NCBI GenBank assembly: GCA_947381965.1
Contig: CANCXX010000028.1
Span: 1-60,570, forward strand
Direction of reading: 5' to 3'
DNA: 60,570 nucleotides
Source of the DNA: an uncultured bacterium
GTDB taxonomy: Bacteria > Bacillota > Clostridia > Lachnospirales > Lachnospiraceae
Position numbers and translations under genes: made by a program. Below the pieces are notes generated by a model. The model was not told the DNA's origin. It was given only the letters and a program-made list of their open reading frames with translations, and did not search any database. This document shows, one piece after another, positions 8,036 through 16,218 of this stretch; position 1 is the first letter of the stretch, and every line of letters begins with the position of its first letter.

Positions 8036-8170
8036 TTACACACTCCCTTTTTTAATAATAGAAAAGTATACCTCAAAAATGTTTCTAAATTGTAAATTGA
8101 TATAATCAACTTTCTCCATTCGGTATTTTTCTCCCCAAAAGATTTCCATGTATTCCTCCGGATAGTCCAA
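8036..8170 (-). CDS. Possible 44-residue leader peptide of the two-component operon
   Basis: An open frame with TTG start (8170), a GAGAGGA site four bases upstream, and a stop three bases before the response-regulator start. The product begins MDYPEEYMEIFWGEK and has no recognised domain. Tight abutment to the regulator suggests translational coupling or a short regulatory peptide. It could instead be a chance frame or the remnant of a gene cut by the miniature element just upstream. I recognise no homologue. Confidence 0.3.
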   Translation of the reverse strand: MDYPEEYMEIFWGEKYRMEKVDYINLQFRNIFEVYFSIIKKGSV

Positions 8171-8196
8171 GTTATCCTCTCTTTCTAAATATAACT

Positions 8197-8411
8197 TAGG
8201 TAATTGCAAAACTTGAAGTTATGGAAATATTCTGACAATATATTCCACTCAAATCCTGTTGCACCGTGCATTCCATTAAGCCCAGCAGGACAGAAGACAG
8301 TCGGGGAGCGTCCCTCCTGCCTTCTATGGTCTTGATTCCATGGTGCATAAGGCTTTTCGCAGAATAGATTGTCAGAATATTCAGCAAGTTTACGAGTTTC
8401 GCAATTTCCTA
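8197..8411 (-). mobile_element. 215-bp miniature inverted-repeat element, copy I
   Basis: Ends are TAGGTAATTGC and its complement (right end slightly decayed, gcaatttccta). The 11 bases taaatataact flank it exactly (8186-8196, 8412-8422), a target duplication. Opposite in orientation to copies II and III. It lies upstream of the response-regulator operon and probably within its leader or promoter. No protein is encoded; short open frames across it are shared by all copies but have no ribosome site. Confidence 0.9.
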
Positions 8412-8583
8412 TAAATATAACTGTATGAAAACAAATCAGCACTGCCATAAAGCACAGTATATCATTGATTCAGAAAGCAGAAAAGCGTTTATCGGTTCTT
8501 TTCCAATAAACACTTTCCCGCCTTAATGCCTAATCCATTTACGTTCCATTCTTTTATATCTCTCGTTTACTGTTTCCGTCCAC
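8412..8583. other. Intergenic, former upstream region of the two-component operon
   Basis: Contains one copy of the 11-base target duplication and a minus-strand TATACT box near 8458-8463 that could have been the promoter of the two-component operon before insertion of the 215-bp element. No gene seen. Confidence 0.35.
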
Positions 8584-9765
8584 TTACTCTACATAAATTT
8601 CCTTAGCTATGACAGCCCTGTCCGCCGCACTGCTGTTCATTCCCTCCTGCTCCATCTGTGCCCAGTCATCAAGGTTATCAAAAATAAAGATATGCAGGGT
8701 TTTTATCTCTTTTCCCTGAACTGCAAATCCTGCCCTGCCTGCCATTTCCGTATCCGGGTAAAGCATTTCCCCATCCTGATTAAAACAAATTGTCTGGCAG
8801 GGTGCATAAGACCACCCCAGAAGCTCAAACATCTCTGCATCTGTCATGTCCGGATCTTTTGAAAGCAGCTTTTCCCTCCTGTCATCTGTCAGTTCTCTCT
8901 GCTCTCCCGGTGTTGTCGCATGGACAATCACTTGATACGGAGATATCACTACATTATCAAATGTAATATTTCCCTTTTTCTCACCCACTTCAATCGTCTT
9001 AACATCTGTTCCATTTACTTCAAACGGAATAATAAGATTCCAGTTGCCATCTGTCCAGTGGGATGCAGATATTTCTTCACTATCAAGCATCCTGTCGTCA
9101 TCATAACCAAGCCCGTCTACATTTAAATGAAGTTCCCCGGTGCCTGCAAGTTTCTCCGCAAGGTCTATCTTCAGCATACCCGCAAAGGTGTGACTGTCGA
9201 TTACCTTACCCTCAAATGTGTTTTCGAGCTGCTCCGTTGAATTGCCATCAGCACTCCATGTTCCGCCTATATAAAATCCTGCGGCTGTTTTGTTATCTGC
9301 AACATTCATGCCTGTATAATGCTCCGGAATATGAGTAAAATCTGCATCTTCTGCTTCAATATTTACCGTAAGGAATATGGAATATCCATCACAGTAGACT
9401 TCTGATGCAGTCAATGTAATTCCTTTATCAGATACGGAATAATTCGACGTATCCAAATTTCCTGCATAATCTTCATTTGTCAAAACGATTCCCTTATCTG
9501 TGTAATCACCAGAGTATATAACGTCCTCCTCAACTTTTTCAAAAATTTTCCCAATCAGCGGTATCTTTGCTGCAAGCGCCGGATTAAAATACCCCAGTCC
9601 ACCGATTCCAATAACCGCAGCTGCCACTGCTGCTGCAATAACTTTTCCTATTTCACCAAATTTTTTCATTTTATCCTTCCTCCTTCTATGTACCCGGATT
9701 TCTTTATCACTTATTTCAGGAGCAAGGGCCTGTTTTAAGATTTGATTCAATTTTTCATCTGTCAT
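8584..9765 (-). CDS. DUF4179 membrane protein, probable anti-sigma factor
   Basis: A 393-residue protein: cytoplasmic N-terminus (1-35, basic), one membrane segment (about 38-60, VIAAAVAAAVIGIGGLGYF) and a long extracellular domain. The N-terminal half matches the DUF4179 family, which in Clostridia is encoded directly after an ECF sigma factor and thought to hold it at the membrane. Here it overlaps the sigma gene by 11 bases on the same strand, supporting that role. The extracellular part (FEGKVIDSHTFAGML..., beta-rich) is a likely signal-sensing region. No peptidase or catalytic motif is visible. Confidence 0.8.
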   Translation of the reverse strand: MTDEKLNQILKQALAPEISDKEIRVHRRRKDKMKKFGEIGKVIAAAVAAAVIGIGGLGYFNPALAAKIPLIGKIFEKVEEDVIYSGDYTDKGIVLTNEDYAGNLDTSNYSVSDKGITLTASEVYCDGYSIFLTVNIEAEDADFTHIPEHYTGMNVADNKTAAGFYIGGTWSADGNSTEQLENTFEGKVIDSHTFAGMLKIDLAEKLAGTGELHLNVDGLGYDDDRMLDSEEISASHWTDGNWNLIIPFEVNGTDVKTIEVGEKKGNITFDNVVISPYQVIVHATTPGEQRELTDDRREKLLSKDPDMTDAEMFELLGWSYAPCQTICFNQDGEMLYPDTEMAGRAGFAVQGKEIKTLHIFIFDNLDDWAQMEQEGMNSSAADRAVIAKEIYVE

Positions 9766-10294
9766 ATCCTATTGCCTCCAATTTTTCCTTTAACTGCTTC
9801 TTTGCTTTCCGCATCCGGCTCTTAACGGTTCCTTCCGGCAGTCCAAGAATCTCCGACACCTCATTTATTTGCATATCCGCTGAATAATACAAATAGATTG
9901 GTATCCTGTACTTCTCAGGCAGGGAGGCAACTAATTCCTGAATCATGTCTATCTCATTTTGCTGCAATACAATGTGCTCCGGCGAAACCTCATTGTCATG
10001 ATCGGAAACTTCATATCCCTCATCAGACATCTCGTCCATACTGTCAAACTGAACCAGCCTCATCCTGTTTGCATATTTTTTCTTCTTATTTTTCCAGAGA
10101 TAAATTGAAGTGGATAAAGCGTAACTCTTTGTGTTCTGCGTAAAGTCCAGCCTTTTCTTTTTCTCCAGCAGCTTGAGCATAGTGTCCTGATACAGTTCGT
10201 CCCCATTTTCCGCATCTCCGGCTGTCATCCGGCAAAACCGCAGAATATCCTTTCCAAACTTCAGGACAAACCGCTCGAATTCTTCATTATTCAT
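9755..10294 (-). CDS. ECF-type RNA polymerase sigma factor
   Basis: A 179-residue sigma-70-family protein. Region 2 spans ERFVLKFGKDILRFCRMTAGDAENGDELYQDTMLKLLEK; region 4 is the C-terminal LVASLPEKYRIPIYLYYSADMQINEVSEILGLPEGTVKSRMRKAKKQL-type helix-turn-helix (given here in parts: LPEKYRIPIYLYY, ISEILGLPEGTVKSR-like). The ATG at 10294 is preferred because AAGGAGG ends nine bases before it; another ATG at 10303 abuts that site. It is coupled to the DUF4179 gene and likely autoregulated from the promoter at about 10358. Confidence 0.9.
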   Translation of the reverse strand: MNNEEFERFVLKFGKDILRFCRMTAGDAENGDELYQDTMLKLLEKKKRLDFTQNTKSYALSTSIYLWKNKKKKYANRMRLVQFDSMDEMSDEGYEVSDHDNEVSPEHIVLQQNEIDMIQELVASLPEKYRIPIYLYYSADMQINEVSEILGLPEGTVKSRMRKAKKQLKEKLEAIGYDR

Positions 10295-10354
10295 AGCAGC
10301 CATCCTCCTTCTTCTTTCAAGTCGACTTGCAAAGATTTGCCCTTGCATATATAT

Positions 10355-10387
10355 ATTGTCTCGACCCTGGAAAAAGTTTTCAAATGT
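10355..10387 (-). promoter_or_regulatory. Possible ECF-type promoter of the sigma/anti-sigma operon
   Basis: On the minus strand TTGAAAACTTTTT is followed about 7 bases later by GGTCGAGACAATA. An AAC-TTTTT -35 block and CG-rich -10 are features of autoregulated ECF promoters. The match is by eye only; a TATATATA run just downstream could alternatively serve a housekeeping promoter. Confidence 0.4.
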
Positions 10388-10394
10388 CCGAAGA

Positions 10395-10602
10395 ATTTTA
10401 TAATTTTATAGCTAAATTAAGCACAAAGGCGAATGGGTACTGTTATGGCGGATACAGTAACTTCATTTTTTACCAGCATACCAATACTTGCATCTATAAC
10501 CAAAATGATCCTTTGTCAAATTATTCATCGCTCTTTCATTTGAAAGCATTTATGTCATTAAAGTAATTCATTTATAGTTATCAAGGACTTTTTGCTACTA
10601 TC
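10395..10602. other. Intergenic, no gene recognised
   Basis: About 200 bases between the sigma promoter and the hemZ terminator. AT-rich, no ribosome-site-led frame, no structured repeat found. Confidence 0.5.
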
Positions 10603-10648
10603 GTTAAAAAGCAACGGGAAGCCCAATTTGTGAACCACCCATTGCTTT
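10603..10648 (-). terminator. Terminator of hemZ
   Basis: Stem AAAGCAATGGG / CCCGTTGCTTT (one G-U) around a 19-base loop, followed by TTTTTAA on the minus strand. It lies about 100 bases after the hemZ stop. Confidence 0.7.
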
Positions 10649-10749
10649 AAAAAAGTCTTTTTTCTATTTGTTGCACTTATGTTGTACTTTAGAATTTTTT
10701 AGTACTCAATTATGCCTTCTGCTGAATGAGTTTCCTTTTACAAATTTAA

Positions 10750-12282
10750 TCAGCAATCATCTAAAAGATGCTTTTTGCGCTCAATCATTTCCCCGATTCT
10801 CTCAATATATTGGGAAACATCCTTCACATTCTCGCTTCTCTCGATCCGTCCCTCCGGGTACACCCGTTTGGAAATCGAACCGGCTCCGCAAGCCACGATA
10901 GTCTGTTTCTCCTCCATAATCAAAATATTATATATTCCATATTTTCCTTCTCTGGCATACCCTACATTTTCAAAATTACCAGACATATTTTTCTGACGGT
11001 AGAGATAATAGGGCGCCATTCCCATCTGCATTGCTCCTCTTGCCGTAATCTGCATCATCTCATCTGTATTATTCAGCGAAGAAATCCCATTTTCCTCTAT
11101 CCACAAATTAAGCTTTGAGGCCCGTTTTACCGCAAGGGAATGAACCGTCAGGCTGTCGGGATTTAGTTTTTGAATTTCCTCCATTGTATGAAATACGTCT
11201 CTCTCCCTTTCCCCAGGCAGGCCAAGTATCAAATCCATGTTAATGTTTTCAAACCCTGCCTTCCTTGCCATTGCAAAGGCTTCCTTCACCTGCAAAACCG
11301 TATGCTTTCTTCCGATAAAGTCCAATGTCTCCTGTTTCATTGTCTGTGGATTCACCGAAATTCTTGTGACTCCGTATTGTTTAAGCACTGCCAGCTTCTC
11401 CGGCGTTATGCTGTCTGCCCGCCCTGCCTCCACTGTAAACTCTTTAAGATTGGAAAGATCAAGGGTATTTCTGATTTTTAAAATCAGTCTTTTCAGCTCT
11501 TCGGCTTCCAGTGTAGTAGGGGTTCCGCCGCCGATATAAATGGTATCCAGTACCTTATTTTCAAAGCTATGCGCCACAAACTCAATTTCTTTATCCAGTG
11601 CATCCAGGTATTCTCCAATTTTCTCTTTCCATGAAAAGACCGGAAACGAAGTAAAGGAGCAATACAGGCAGGTCGTTGGGCAAAAGGGAATACCGATATA
11701 AAGACTATAGCCATTTTCGCAATGTAATGGCGCAAGAATTTCTTTTTCCCTTTGGGCGATTTGGATTGCCAGCTCTCCTTTTTCCTTACTGATATAGTAA
11801 ACATCTTCCATATACTTCATTATTTCTTTGCTGGATTTTCCTTCTTCAAGCATACTCATAGGAATTTTCGTGGGACGGATACCTGTCAGGGTTCCCCAGG
11901 GAAGCTTCCTGCCTGTATACTCTGAAAGCGTCTTGTATAAAACCTGCTTCAAACGGTTTTTTACCTCCGGCCTGGGCATGTCCGGGGAGATCTCTGCCTT
12001 TTTTTCAGCAAAAGAAGCCGTTCCCGGTTTCCCTCCCTTCAGGGAAATCAAAACAGCTTCCTTTGTAAAATCTATCATAAGCTCCGGCAGACTTAAGCCG
12101 GAGCTTTCCTTCCCCTCACAGGCGTTCCCATGATTCTGCGCCAGGGGCTCCTGTTCCTCTTTTATAAATACTTTCACATTGCAGGCAGGATAAAATGCTT
12201 TTACCAGAGAATGGATGTCGTATTCAAATCCTGCCTGATTTACCATAATTGCAACTAAATTATCATCTGTTATTTTTGTCAT
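10750..12282 (-). CDS. hemZ: HemZ-type radical SAM protein (coproporphyrinogen dehydrogenase family)
   Basis: A 510-residue radical SAM enzyme. The 4Fe-4S motif is CPTTCLYCSF (residues about 205-214, CxxxCxxC), followed by the SAM-binding YIGGGTPTTL and NPQTMKQETLDFIGRKH. An N-terminal domain of about 180 residues precedes the barrel and a HemN-type C-terminal domain follows (GSISKRVYPEGRIER). This longer HemZ form is the usual one in Clostridia; many of these organisms lack a full heme pathway, so the real substrate is uncertain. Start ATG 12282 follows GAAAAGGGAAAACA. It is followed by its own terminator and downstream of glmS by about 100 bases. Confidence 0.88.
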   Translation of the reverse strand: MTKITDDNLVAIMVNQAGFEYDIHSLVKAFYPACNVKVFIKEEQEPLAQNHGNACEGKESSGLSLPELMIDFTKEAVLISLKGGKPGTASFAEKKAEISPDMPRPEVKNRLKQVLYKTLSEYTGRKLPWGTLTGIRPTKIPMSMLEEGKSSKEIMKYMEDVYYISKEKGELAIQIAQREKEILAPLHCENGYSLYIGIPFCPTTCLYCSFTSFPVFSWKEKIGEYLDALDKEIEFVAHSFENKVLDTIYIGGGTPTTLEAEELKRLILKIRNTLDLSNLKEFTVEAGRADSITPEKLAVLKQYGVTRISVNPQTMKQETLDFIGRKHTVLQVKEAFAMARKAGFENINMDLILGLPGERERDVFHTMEEIQKLNPDSLTVHSLAVKRASKLNLWIEENGISSLNNTDEMMQITARGAMQMGMAPYYLYRQKNMSGNFENVGYAREGKYGIYNILIMEEKQTIVACGAGSISKRVYPEGRIERSENVKDVSQYIERIGEMIERKKHLLDDC

Positions 12283-12390
12283 TGTTTTCCCTTTTCTTTT
12301 TCAGAATAAAAAATAATTTCCAGGCTTCCTCTCATACCCCTTTGTTAGCCTAAAGCTACAAAAACCCGGACTTTTCCCCCCTTGTTAAAC

Positions 12391-14208
12391 CTATTCAACC
12401 GTAACCACCTTTGCAAGATTTCTTGGTTTATCCACATCCAGCCCTTTATCAAGAGATACATAGTATGCAATAAGCTGAAGTACAATGGAAGCCGGCATCA
12501 CCATGAAGGGATCTTCCATCTGCGGAAGCCGGTAAATACAGCTCCATTTTTCCCCTTCATCCAGTGTTTCGTTTTCTTTAATCAAAAGCAACACTCTCGC
12601 ACCTCTTGACTGTACCTCTCTGATATTGGAAAGCTCTTTGCTTTTTAGCTTTTCCTGTGTCACCACTGCAATCACCGGCGTATCTTCTGTGATCAGCGCA
12701 ATCGTTCCATGCTTTAGTTCCCCGGAAGCGTATGCTTCAGAATGAATATAGGAAACCTCTTTCAATTTTAAGGAACCTTCCAATAAAATAGAATAATCCA
12801 ATCCCCGGCCTATCATAAACACATCACGGGCATTTAATATTGTACCTGCCAGGCGGTGTATCTCATCCTTAGTATCCAGAATTTTTTTCATCACTTCCGG
12901 CACCCTAAGCAGCTCCTTTATAAAATTCCTGATCTTTTCACTGCCCCACAGCCCCCTTGCCACTGCCATTCTAGCTGTTACCAAGTAAAGAACTGCAAGC
13001 TGGGTAGTGTAAGCTTTGGTGCTTGCCACTGCAATCTCCGGTCCTGCGTTAGTATAAATCACATATTCGCTTTCACGGGCAATAGACGCCCCTTTTACAT
13101 TTACAATGGAAATACTGGGAGAACCGCACTTTCTTGCAAATTTAAGGGCCTCTAAGGTATCAATCGTCTCTCCCGACTGTGAAATTGCAATTACCAGCGT
13201 ATCTTTATCCACCACCGGATCATTATACATAAACTCGGAAGCCATCACCACATCTACATGAATGCCAATCATTGCCTGGATCAGGCTTTTCCCCACCAAA
13301 CCTGCGTGCATGGCGGTGCCGCAGGCAATCACGCATATTCTCTGACAGGCAGAAAACACCTTGTCGGGGATTCCTTCCGATGAAAAATCCGGCATATTAT
13401 CTTTTATTCTTGGCCGGATGGTTTCCTCTATTACCTGGGGCTGCTCCATAATTTCCTTTTCCATATAAAAGGGATAACCGCCCTTTCCGCTCCGGGTTAC
13501 ATCCCAATCCACCTTCAGCCATTCAATCTCTTCCCTGTCACCGGATAAGTCATACATTTCGATTCCGTCAGGCTTTAAACAGGCCACATGAAATTCGGGC
13601 AATACAAAATAAACTGCCGTATAGGGCACAATTGCCGCCACATCGGAAGATAAAATGGCGCCTCCAGGCGTAACCGCCGCCACAATAGGGCTTACGTTGC
13701 GGACAGCAAAAATTTTATCCGGCTGGTCATCAAACATAATTGCCAGTGCAAAGGTTCCTTTTAATTTTAGCACTGTTCTGCGGATTGCCGAATAGGGATC
13801 TCCGGTATAAAAATGCTCCAGCACAGCCGCTGCCACTTCGCTGTCCGTCTCCGATTTCAAGCGTCCTTCCAGTCCATACTTTTCCGTCAGTTCTCTGTAA
13901 TTTTCTATGATTCCGTTATGTATCAGTGTAATATGGCCAAATCTGTGGGGATGGGCGTTTGCATCACATACGCCCCCATGCGTCGCCCATCTGGTATGGC
14001 CAATTCCACAGGTTCCTTCCGGCTTTTGGTCTGCGCACAGCTTCCGTAAGTCTCTAACCCGTCCCGTACCCTTAACAATCTGTGCACTGCCGCCTTTTAA
14101 AAGTGCAATTCCCGCACTGTCATAGCCCCTGTATTCCAAAAGCTCCAACGCATCCAGCATGATTTTTTCTGCCCTGCCTTTTCCTGTATATCCAATAATT
14201 CCACACAT
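12391..14208 (-). CDS. glmS: Glutamine-fructose-6-phosphate aminotransferase (isomerizing)
   Basis: A 605-residue enzyme making glucosamine-6-phosphate from fructose-6-phosphate and glutamine, the first step to UDP-GlcNAc for peptidoglycan. The mature N-terminus MCGIIGYTG supplies the catalytic Cys; the glutaminase domain (GHTRWATHGG, HNGIIENYRELTE) is followed by two SIS domains (ISQSGETIDTLEAL, GRGLDYSILLEGSLKLKEVS) and the C-terminal DKPRNLAKVVTVE. The start is fixed at 14208 by that invariant Cys, although the frame stays open upstream into a miniature element. Regulation: a glmS ribozyme lies upstream (about 14575-14765), with a 215-bp insertion between it and the gene. Confidence 0.97.
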   Translation of the reverse strand: MCGIIGYTGKGRAEKIMLDALELLEYRGYDSAGIALLKGGSAQIVKGTGRVRDLRKLCADQKPEGTCGIGHTRWATHGGVCDANAHPHRFGHITLIHNGIIENYRELTEKYGLEGRLKSETDSEVAAAVLEHFYTGDPYSAIRRTVLKLKGTFALAIMFDDQPDKIFAVRNVSPIVAAVTPGGAILSSDVAAIVPYTAVYFVLPEFHVACLKPDGIEMYDLSGDREEIEWLKVDWDVTRSGKGGYPFYMEKEIMEQPQVIEETIRPRIKDNMPDFSSEGIPDKVFSACQRICVIACGTAMHAGLVGKSLIQAMIGIHVDVVMASEFMYNDPVVDKDTLVIAISQSGETIDTLEALKFARKCGSPSISIVNVKGASIARESEYVIYTNAGPEIAVASTKAYTTQLAVLYLVTARMAVARGLWGSEKIRNFIKELLRVPEVMKKILDTKDEIHRLAGTILNARDVFMIGRGLDYSILLEGSLKLKEVSYIHSEAYASGELKHGTIALITEDTPVIAVVTQEKLKSKELSNIREVQSRGARVLLLIKENETLDEGEKWSCIYRLPQMEDPFMVMPASIVLQLIAYYVSLDKGLDVDKPRNLAKVVTVE

Positions 14209-14313
14209 ATTGTTTCCCTCATCTTTCCGATTTATTATTATGCCCTGGTGCGCCGTCCACACCAGGGACCTCTGTTTATATGCTATGAATCTTCTCTGCT
14301 TTTGACATAAAAG

Positions 14314-14528
14314 TAGGTAATTGCGAAACTCGTAAACTTGCTGAATATTCTGACAATATATTCTGCGAAAAGCCTTATGCACCATGGAATCAAGACCATA
14401 GAAGGCAGGAGGGACGCTCCCCGACTGTCTTCTGTCCTGCTGGGCTTGATGGAATGCCCGGTGCAACAGGATTTGAGTGGAATATATTGTCAGAATATTT
14501 TCACAACTTCAAGTTTCGCAATTACCTA
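14314..14528 (+). mobile_element. 215-bp miniature inverted-repeat element, copy II
   Basis: Terminal repeats TAGGTAATTGCGAAACT at both ends; the perfect match continues imperfectly for about 50 bases including ATATTCTGACAATATATTC. Flanked exactly by the 13-base direct repeat tttgacataaaag (14301-14313, 14529-14541). It sits between the glmS ribozyme and glmS, in the mRNA leader, and would fold into a long hairpin there. Confidence 0.92.
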
Positions 14529-14574
14529 TTTGACATAAAAGCAAAGCATAATAATTCTTTTCCTCCGCTATACC

Positions 14575-14765
14575 GTATTTGTTTTGAAGTTACCTGCATA
14601 TTTGCCGGTATATCTCGCACCGGAGGGGATACGAAAGAGCATCCGCCGAATTTTCGATAACTCTTTTCCTCGTCAGCCTTTCTAGTATCTGTTCCGTCAG
14701 TATAACATTCCTGGTAACATTTACATCTGTACTTACTTGTTTCAAAAGGCCATGGCGCTAGATAA
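14575..14765 (-). ncRNA. glmS self-cleaving ribozyme / riboswitch
   Basis: The minus strand carries the family signature: cleavage site TCTA|GCGCC (between 14759 and 14758), then after a variable P2 region GGCTGACGAGGA, followed by AGAGTTATCGAAAA and TTCGGCGGATGCTCTTTCG. These match the conserved core (AGCGCC...GACGAGGA...UAUCG...CGGCGGAUGC). In Firmicutes this RNA cleaves itself when glucosamine-6-phosphate binds, and the downstream mRNA is then degraded from its new 5' end. Extent is approximate. It precedes glmS on the same strand but the 215-bp element now separates them; core residues look intact. Confidence 0.93.
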
Positions 14766-14844
14766 GGGAAAACAATGACAGTTTCATTTACTTTATGCAA
14801 TTATCAAGGTACAGGCAAAACTGCCCACAAGTATTATACATAAA

Positions 14845-14871
14845 ACACCTGCAGTTGTAAACTACAGGTGT
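14845..14871 (-). terminator. Terminator of the LCP gene
   Basis: Stem ACACCTG(c)AGT / ACT(a)CAGGTGT, followed on the minus strand by TTTTATG. It lies 46 bases after the LCP stop and upstream of the glmS leader. Confidence 0.75.
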
Positions 14872-14916
14872 CTGCTAAATTTTGTTTCTTATACTTTGTT
14901 ATTTATAATTCCTAAA

Positions 14917-15999
14917 TTAATAAATGAGGTAATCTTCCGTGTCTGCTTTTATCACTTTGCTAAATTCTGACACGTCACTGGAAATCTTGTAATTTACTTC
15001 ATTGTACAGCAATTCATGAAGCTTCACCACATTTTCTTCCAGTGAGGTAGGCACCACACAAGAACCGTTTGTTCCAATGGTTCCTCCATTTCTCATTCCC
15101 ACAAAGGGGAACCCATCGCTTACCGTCACCTTGTAATCGCCTATCATGCCAAGCACAGGCAAAATGTCTTTTATATCCAGAGAAGTCCTGACATTGGGGA
15201 AAACTGCGTTTAATGCCTCTGTCAGGGTTCCAATTGAGGATGTCTTTCCTTTTTCCATCATGGCTACCAGCAAATCCCTTTGCCGCTGGGTACGCCTGAA
15301 ATCATCCCCGCCGCCATAACGGATACGGCAGTAAGCCGTAGCCTGAAGACCGTTAAGTGTCTGTCTGCCTGCTTTGGTCACTGGCGTATATTCAATCCCC
15401 ATCTCCGCCGCCATAGTGCTTTGATAGTTATTCAGATGGCTGATTTCCACTTCCGTAATCTCCATCTCAACGCCCCCAAGGGCATCTACGGCTTCCATCA
15501 GCCCTTCAAATCCCACAGTAATATAATCCGTCACATATAAATCTGTGTTTCTATTAATCATCCCAATCGCCTGCTCCGGTCCTCCCAGTGCATAGGCCTT
15601 ATTACATTTTCCATAGGCATCATTTCCCAGATTCAAATATGTGTCTCTGTATATGGAAACAAGGCGTATCTCATGGGTATCCATATTGATGGAACAAATC
15701 ATGATCGTATCGCTCCGGTTTCCCTTGCCAAGACTGCCATCTCTGGCATCCACCCCAAAAAAAGCCACATTAAAAATGCCGGAATATTCACTTTCTGCCC
15801 CAGACTGAGCAATATCCTGTATTTTTTCTTTGACTTCCGGATTAACAATGATATCTTCCTTATCAATTACTACTTTTTCAGCCCCATTTTTACTGTCAGT
15901 AGCCCGGAGCGTAATGTATAAAATACAGGCGGCTGCCACTAGCACAACAATCTCTAAAATAAATAATGGAATATGTTTAACCCATTTCTTTTTATCCAT
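14917..15999 (-). CDS. LytR-CpsA-Psr (LCP) family protein
   Basis: A 360-residue membrane protein: short basic cytoplasmic start, one membrane helix (about 10-31), then an extracellular LCP domain. Landmarks are FNVAFFGVDARDG, GNRSDTIMICSIN, IRLVSIYRDTYL, the GFEGLMEAVDALGGVEMEI block, LNGLQATAYCRIR and FRRTQRQRDLL, which hold the Arg/Asp residues that bind polyprenyl pyrophosphate. LCP proteins ligate wall glycopolymers to peptidoglycan, consistent with a role outside the membrane. Start ATG 15999 has GGAGG six bases upstream, inside a degenerate copy of the two-hairpin leader element. Confidence 0.92.
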   Translation of the reverse strand: MDKKKWVKHIPLFILEIVVLVAAACILYITLRATDSKNGAEKVVIDKEDIIVNPEVKEKIQDIAQSGAESEYSGIFNVAFFGVDARDGSLGKGNRSDTIMICSINMDTHEIRLVSIYRDTYLNLGNDAYGKCNKAYALGGPEQAIGMINRNTDLYVTDYITVGFEGLMEAVDALGGVEMEITEVEISHLNNYQSTMAAEMGIEYTPVTKAGRQTLNGLQATAYCRIRYGGGDDFRRTQRQRDLLVAMMEKGKTSSIGTLTEALNAVFPNVRTSLDIKDILPVLGMIGDYKVTVSDGFPFVGMRNGGTIGTNGSCVVPTSLEENVVKLHELLYNEVNYKISSDVSEFSKVIKADTEDYLIY

Positions 16000-16004
16000 T
16001 TTTA

Positions 16005-16110
16005 CCTCCGCATATCCCAGATCTTATATGCAACACCGCGTAATCCACATTCCTTATGGGTATCATCTGCCTGTGATACTGCATCAATTGATGGTTTGAA
16101 AGTTCTGTAC
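16005..16110 (-). repeat. Two-hairpin 5' leader element, copy C (diverged, longer)
   Basis: Before the LCP start: remnants AACTTTCAAACC, linker CAATTGATGCAGTATCACAGGC, then an inserted stretch and GATATGCGGAGG, which supplies the ribosome site. About 35 bases longer than copies A and D, so the second hairpin is altered. Confidence 0.5.
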
Positions 16111-16218
16111 GCTTCCCGGTCTTTCTTTCTTTTAAGTTGTGTACAGACAAATCAAAATATATTTTACCACAAAAAGCTTTATTTGAACACAAAATTTTTA
16201 AATTTATTTATAAATCTG

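Noticed and set aside
14338-14538. Open frame beginning [11 protein letters not shown] repeated in the 215-bp elements
   Set aside because: It appears in each copy because the DNA is repeated; no ribosome site, and it runs across the terminal repeat.
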